Source: Vibrio hyugaensis
GTDB lineage: Bacteria > Pseudomonadota > Gammaproteobacteria > Enterobacterales > Vibrionaceae
Length of the DNA stretch: 64,000 nt
Assembly: GCF_002906655.1 (NCBI RefSeq)
Contig: NZ_CP025794.1
Span: 868,001-932,000, forward strand
Direction: 5' to 3'
The notes under the pieces were generated by a model. It had not been told where the DNA came from, made no database searches, and saw nothing but the letters and a program-made list of their open reading frames with translations. Both the position numbers and the translations under genes were made by a program. Each line of letters begins with the position of its first letter. Position 1 is the stretch's first letter. Of the stretch, positions 60,490 through 64,000 are shown one piece after another.

Positions 60490-61113
60490 TTATGCTACGT
60501 GAGCAACCGCATCGCGAACGAGCTTACCTAACTCGTCCCACTTACCTTCATCGATAAGTTTGGTTGGAACCATCCAAGTACCACCACATGCCAGCACTGA
60601 AGGGATAGACAAGTACTCATCTACATTACCTAGGCTAACGCCGCCTGTAGGCATGAATTTTACAGGGTAAACCGCTGTCAGTGCTTTAAGCATACCTACG
60701 CCGCCTGATGGCTCAGCCGGGAAAAACTTCAGCGTGCGAAGACCCATTTCCATTGCTTGTTCAACAAGGCTTGGGTTGTTTACGCCCGGTACGATTGCTA
60801 CGTTCTTGTCGATACAGTATTGAACTGTACGAGGGTTAAAACCAGGGCTAACGATAAAGTCCACGCCTGCATCAACCGCTTCGTCCACTTGCTCGTTAGT
60901 TAAGATAGTACCTGCACCGATCAGCATTTCAGGGAACTCAGCGCGCATTGCACGAATTGCTTCTGCTGCACACTCTGTGCGGAACGTGATTTCTGCGCAA
61001 GGCATACCGTTTTCAACCAAAGTACGGCCTAGAGGGATCGCGTCTTCTGCTTTGTTGATGGCAATAACAGGGATTACTTTTAGGTTTGCTAGTTGTTCGT
61101 TTAATGTCGTCAT
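60490..61113 (-). CDS. eda: KDPG aldolase Eda
   Basis: 207 residues. Cleaves 2-keto-3-deoxy-6-phosphogluconate to pyruvate and glyceraldehyde-3-phosphate. Class I aldolase barrel: AEITFRTECAAEAIRAMRAEFP with the catalytic Glu, GAGTILTNEQVDEAVDAGVDFIVSPG (in two strands), the Schiff-base lysine in LKFFPAEPSGG, and PTGGVSLGNVDEYL. Last gene of the operon, 78 bases after kdgK. Completes the alginate route in this window. Confidence 0.95.
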   Translation of the reverse strand: MTTLNEQLANLKVIPVIAINKAEDAIPLGRTLVENGMPCAEITFRTECAAEAIRAMRAEFPEMLIGAGTILTNEQVDEAVDAGVDFIVSPGFNPRTVQYCIDKNVAIVPGVNNPSLVEQAMEMGLRTLKFFPAEPSGGVGMLKALTAVYPVKFMPTGGVSLGNVDEYLSIPSVLACGGTWMVPTKLIDEGKWDELGKLVRDAVAHVA

Positions 61114-61191
61114 AAGAGTGTACTCGTCGTCGTTAACTTGAGTTCAATAAGTCAAAGCAGTCAGTTGAAACCTCAACTGACTGCAGAAGAA

Positions 61192-62124
61192 TTACAATGG
61201 AAGATCTGGCATTACGTCGCGTGGAATAATGGCACCTTTGTGCTGAATTACTGCGCCTGCCATGCAGTGACCTGAATATGCGGCTTCTACAGCATTTCCA
61301 CCTGTTAGGCGTTTTGCCAAGAAACCTGCACTGAATGAATCACCCGCTGCGGTGGTATCGATCACGTTGTCCACTTTATCTGGTGCCACGTATTGCGCTT
61401 CACCATTTGCGACAACTAAACAATCTTTGCTACCACGTTTAATGATGATCTCATCCACGCCTAATGAAGACGTTCTTTCAATGCATTGCTCTAGGTGTTC
61501 ATCACCAAACAGCATTTGCTCATCATCGAAAGTCAGCAGTGCAATATCTGTGTGCTTAAGGATCTTAAGGTACCAAGACATTGCATTTTCACGGCTTACC
61601 CACAACTTCGGACGGTAGTTGTTATCAAAGATAACTTTGCCACCTTGAGCCTTAAAACGCTCAAGGAAGCCGAATAACTGCCTCTTACCTTCTTCTGTCA
61701 GGATCGCAAGCGTAATACCGCTCAAGTAAACCGCATCGTACGAGTATAGTTGGTCGACTAATGCAGGAGACTCATTCTGTTCGAATAAGAACTTCGCCGC
61801 CGCTTCATTACGCCAATAGTGGAAGTAACGTTCGCCTGTCTCATCAGTTTCGATGTAGTAAATACCTGGCTGCTTTTCAGTTACAGACAGTACTAGACTG
61901 GTATCAATACCCTCTTCTTGCCACGCCGTTAGCATTTCTTGGCTAAAAGGATCGTTACCTAGTGCGGTTACATAACTGGTTTTAATGTCGTGAGCTTTTG
62001 TCAAACGAGATAAATACAGCGCCGTATTTAACGTATCACCACCGAATGACTGTTGTAGCTGACCTTCCTTTTTCTGTAGCTCAACCATACATTCGCCAAT
62101 GACCGCGATGTTTAATGATTTCAT
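61192..62124 (-). CDS. kdgK: 2-dehydro-3-deoxygluconokinase KdgK
   Basis: 310 residues, PfkB family. The N-terminal GECMVELQ and FGGDTLNTALYLSRL are KdgK-type substrate motifs, and the C-terminal DTTAAGDSFSAGFLA is the PfkB signature with the catalytic Asp in the GD pair. Phosphorylates KDG to KDPG. Lies 34 bases after kdgF and 78 before eda, so the three form one unit. Confidence 0.95.
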   Translation of the reverse strand: MKSLNIAVIGECMVELQKKEGQLQQSFGGDTLNTALYLSRLTKAHDIKTSYVTALGNDPFSQEMLTAWQEEGIDTSLVLSVTEKQPGIYYIETDETGERYFHYWRNEAAAKFLFEQNESPALVDQLYSYDAVYLSGITLAILTEEGKRQLFGFLERFKAQGGKVIFDNNYRPKLWVSRENAMSWYLKILKHTDIALLTFDDEQMLFGDEHLEQCIERTSSLGVDEIIIKRGSKDCLVVANGEAQYVAPDKVDNVIDTTAAGDSFSAGFLAKRLTGGNAVEAAYSGHCMAGAVIQHKGAIIPRDVMPDLPL

Positions 62125-62158
62125 GTTGTCACCTTAGCAACTGAGGTTGCGCTATAGA

Positions 62159-62494
62159 TTACTTTAAGAAGTCTTCACGAGCTGGGTTGAAGATATCCAG
62201 AAGGATGCTGTCTTGCTCTAGTGCCACCGCACCGTGCATCATGTGCTTACGTGCGAAGTATGCGTCGCCTTCTTTCAATACTTTTTTCTCACCTTCAATT
62301 TCAGCTTCAAAGCTACCACGTACTACGTAACCGATTTGGTCATGAATTTCGTGTGTATGTGGTGCACCAATTGCGCCTTTATCGAAACATAGGTGAACCG
62401 CCATTAGGTCATCAGTGTAAGCAACGATCTTGCGTTTGATACCGCCGCCTAGCTCTTCCCATGGGTTCTCATCTAATACAAAAAAAGAATTCAT
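62159..62494 (-). CDS. kdgF: KdgF-like cupin, copy 2
   Basis: 111 residues. Cupin motifs GAPHTHEIHDQIGYVVRGSFE and EGDAYFARKHMMHGAV (seen as HTHEIHDQ and YFARKHMMHG). Roughly half the residues match the copy at 46760. Start at ATG 62494, which has AGGAG seven bases upstream; the ATG two codons earlier is too close to that site. Linearises unsaturated monouronates released by PL15/PL17 lyases. First gene of kdgF-kdgK-eda. Confidence 0.9.
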   Translation of the reverse strand: MNSFFVLDENPWEELGGGIKRKIVAYTDDLMAVHLCFDKGAIGAPHTHEIHDQIGYVVRGSFEAEIEGEKKVLKEGDAYFARKHMMHGAVALEQDSILLDIFNPAREDFLK

Positions 62495-62889
62495 CGTCAT
62501 ACTCCTAAAAAGTCTCTATTAAAGCCAACCCTGAAATTCACTCTCTTATTACCATTAGCGCTCTTAATAAAAGCAAAACTCAAAGAGAAAGGATTCGCTG
62601 CTGAATTGATAACGAGCATATCCGATCTCTCTTAATTGTCATACAATATATCTAAAAATATGTGATATCCATCATGTAGACGTGCCAGAGGCACTCTTTT
62701 TAAGGATTAATAAGGTGGAAACATAAGTATCCACACCACATATCACACCAATAAAAATCAACTACTTACATGATTTCACGTGATATCACTCTCCCTTTTT
62801 GTCATAAATCCTACAAACAAACTTAATATTGTATTACTTTATAGAAAGTTTAAGAAAACAACACACTTCATCTGAGGGTGGTAAAGAAA
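62495..62889. promoter_or_regulatory. Divergent control region of kdgF-kdgK-eda and the PL17 lyase
   Basis: TTGTCATACAA (62636-62646), a degenerate copy TTGTATTACTT (62829-62839) 51 bases before the PL17 start, and TTGTCATAAAT (62799-62809). A CRP-like TGTGATATCCATCATG is at 62661-62676. No gene. Confidence 0.62.
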
Positions 62890-64000
62890 ATGACTACACA
62901 ACCGATTTTGTTGACTGAATCAGAAATCGAACTACTAAGAAAGGAAGTCGGAAAGCCGAGCTTGATGGGTAAGACCATCGCAGCAAACTGCAAGGAATTA
63001 GAAGCTTTCATGCGTCTGCCTCTAGACGTACCTGGCCACGGCGAAGCAGGCGGTTACGAACACAACCGTCACAAGCAAAACTACACTTACATGAACTTAG
63101 CGGGTCGCTTGTTCTTGATCACTCAAGAAGAAAAATACGCACAGTTTGTTAAAGACCTTCTTGCTATCTATGCAGAGAAGTACTTAACGTTTGATTTTCA
63201 CGTTCAGAAAAACACTAACCCAACAGGTCGTCTTTTCCACCAGATCCTTAATGAACACTGTTGGTTAATGTTTACTAGTCTCGCATACTCTTGCGTAGCT
63301 TCAACGATGACTGAAGAAGAACGCACAGCGGTTGTTGAACGTATCTTCGAACCAATGCTAGACATGTTCACCGTGAAATACGCTCACGATTTCGACCGTA
63401 TTCACAACCACGGTATTTGGGCGGTAGCTGCAGTGGGTATTTGTGGCTTGGCTATCGGTAAACGCGAGTACATGGACATGTCAGTATACGGTCTAGATCG
63501 TAACGATACTGGCGGCTTCCTAGCGCAAATTTCTCAACTTTTCGCGCCTTCTGGTTACTATATGGAAGGCCCTTACTACCACCGCTACGCAATTCGCCCT
63601 ACATGTGTCTTTGCTGAAGTAGTACACCGTCACATGCCTGAAGTAGATATCTACAATTACAAAGGTAAAGTGATTGGCAACACAGTACAAGCGATGTTAG
63701 CAACGGCTTACCCGAACGGTGAGTTCCCAGCGTTGAACGATGCATCTCGCACCATGAGCATTACTGACATGGGCGTACAAGTTGCCGTTAGCGTGTACAG
63801 CAAGCATTACGGTTTGGACGACAACATCCTAGGCATGGCGAAAATCCAGAACGCAGTATGGATGCACCCATGTGGTTTAGAGCTTTCCCAAGCTTACGAT
63901 AAAGCAACTGCTGACCGTGAAATTGGCATGCCTTTCTGGCCAAGTGTTGAGTTAAACGAAGGCCCAGAAGGCAACAACGGTGCACAAGGTTTTATTCGCA
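62890..64000 (+). CDS. PL17 oligoalginate lyase, N-terminal half (runs off the window)
   Basis: 370 residues visible; the family is about 700-740 long, so the C-terminal beta-sandwich is missing. The alpha/alpha-barrel is present with catalytic and substrate-binding features: GGYEHNRHKQNYTYMNLAG, GRLFHQILNEHCWL, RIHNHGIWAVAAVGICGLA (Asn-His), and GYYMEGPYYHRYAIRPTC (catalytic Tyr-His region). PL17 enzymes remove unsaturated monouronate from oligoalginate ends. No signal peptide at the start (MTTQPILLTESEIELL), so cytoplasmic here. Start ATG 62890 after GGGTGGTAAAGA. Confidence 0.9.
   Translation, partial: MTTQPILLTESEIELLRKEVGKPSLMGKTIAANCKELEAFMRLPLDVPGHGEAGGYEHNRHKQNYTYMNLAGRLFLITQEEKYAQFVKDLLAIYAEKYLTFDFHVQKNTNPTGRLFHQILNEHCWLMFTSLAYSCVASTMTEEERTAVVERIFEPMLDMFTVKYAHDFDRIHNHGIWAVAAVGICGLAIGKREYMDMSVYGLDRNDTGGFLAQISQLFAPSGYYMEGPYYHRYAIRPTCVFAEVVHRHMPEVDIYNYKGKVIGNTVQAMLATAYPNGEFPALNDASRTMSITDMGVQVAVSVYSKHYGLDDNILGMAKIQNAVWMHPCGLELSQAYDKATADREIGMPFWPSVELNEGPEGNNGAQGFIR

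Overview
The window looks like a chromosome I segment of a Harveyi-clade Vibrio, close to V. alginolyticus. The evidence is the gene order serS-rarA-lolA-ftsK-lrp-ald, the bioA/bioBFCD block, htpX, cysB and miaE, together with a large alginate-use locus and a class M9 Vibrio collagenase. This identification rests on recognised protein families and gene order, not on a database search.

Layout. 1-1570: the end of an FAD oxidoreductase/SDR/NTF2-like operon with two TTGTACA-type inverted repeats upstream. 1.7-9.9 kb: htpX, a 55-residue conserved-looking small protein, an IS1182-type insertion sequence, and the complete divergent biotin operon (bioBFCD against bioA) around a 15-bp perfect inverted repeat. 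10-16.7 kb: ybiI-like zinc-finger protein, two secreted unknowns, an IS50-like IS4-family element, serS, rarA, lolA. 16.7-28.1 kb: ftsK, lrp, ald, a methyltransferase, cysB, a membrane-anchored coiled-coil protein, miaE, a MITE-like element, a YdjM-type membrane protein. 28.8-34 kb: secreted PL7 alginate lyase and a tripartite tricarboxylate-type (TTT) transporter operon. 34-43 kb is accessory: collagenase, a Kiwa anti-phage system (kwaA-kwaB, very AT-rich) directly downstream of an SRA-HNH modification-dependent endonuclease, then a sphingomyelinase paired with a lipase-chaperone-like protein. 43-44.3 kb: a second tryptophanyl-tRNA synthetase with a Trp-Trp leader peptide. 45-64 kb: uronate/alginate catabolism.

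The uronate genes fit together as follows. The secreted PL7 enzyme cuts alginate to oligomers. Two SSS-type sodium symporters (48.1 and 58.2 kb), and perhaps the TTT system, import products. Exo-acting PL17 (62.9 kb) and a heparinase II/III-type lyase (51.5 kb, frameshifted here) release unsaturated monouronate. KdgF cupins (two copies) help linearise it. DehR reduces DEH to KDG, KdgK phosphorylates KDG and Eda cleaves KDPG. A second branch (kduD, kdgF, an RpiB-like DhuI-type isomerase, uxaC) under an adjacent kdgR suggests handling of glucuronate/galacturonate-type or epimeric uronates. A palindrome TTGT-N3-ACAA recurs before most transport and catabolic operons and points to one FadR-type GntR regulator encoded outside the window.

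Main points of interest: the SRA-HNH/Kiwa defence operon; the GntR-type regulon that includes the TTT transporter; the Trp leader and sequestered ribosome-binding site before trpS2; two unrelated insertion sequences each inserted into a transcription terminator and each carrying replacement terminators; and two genes broken by single-T deletions.
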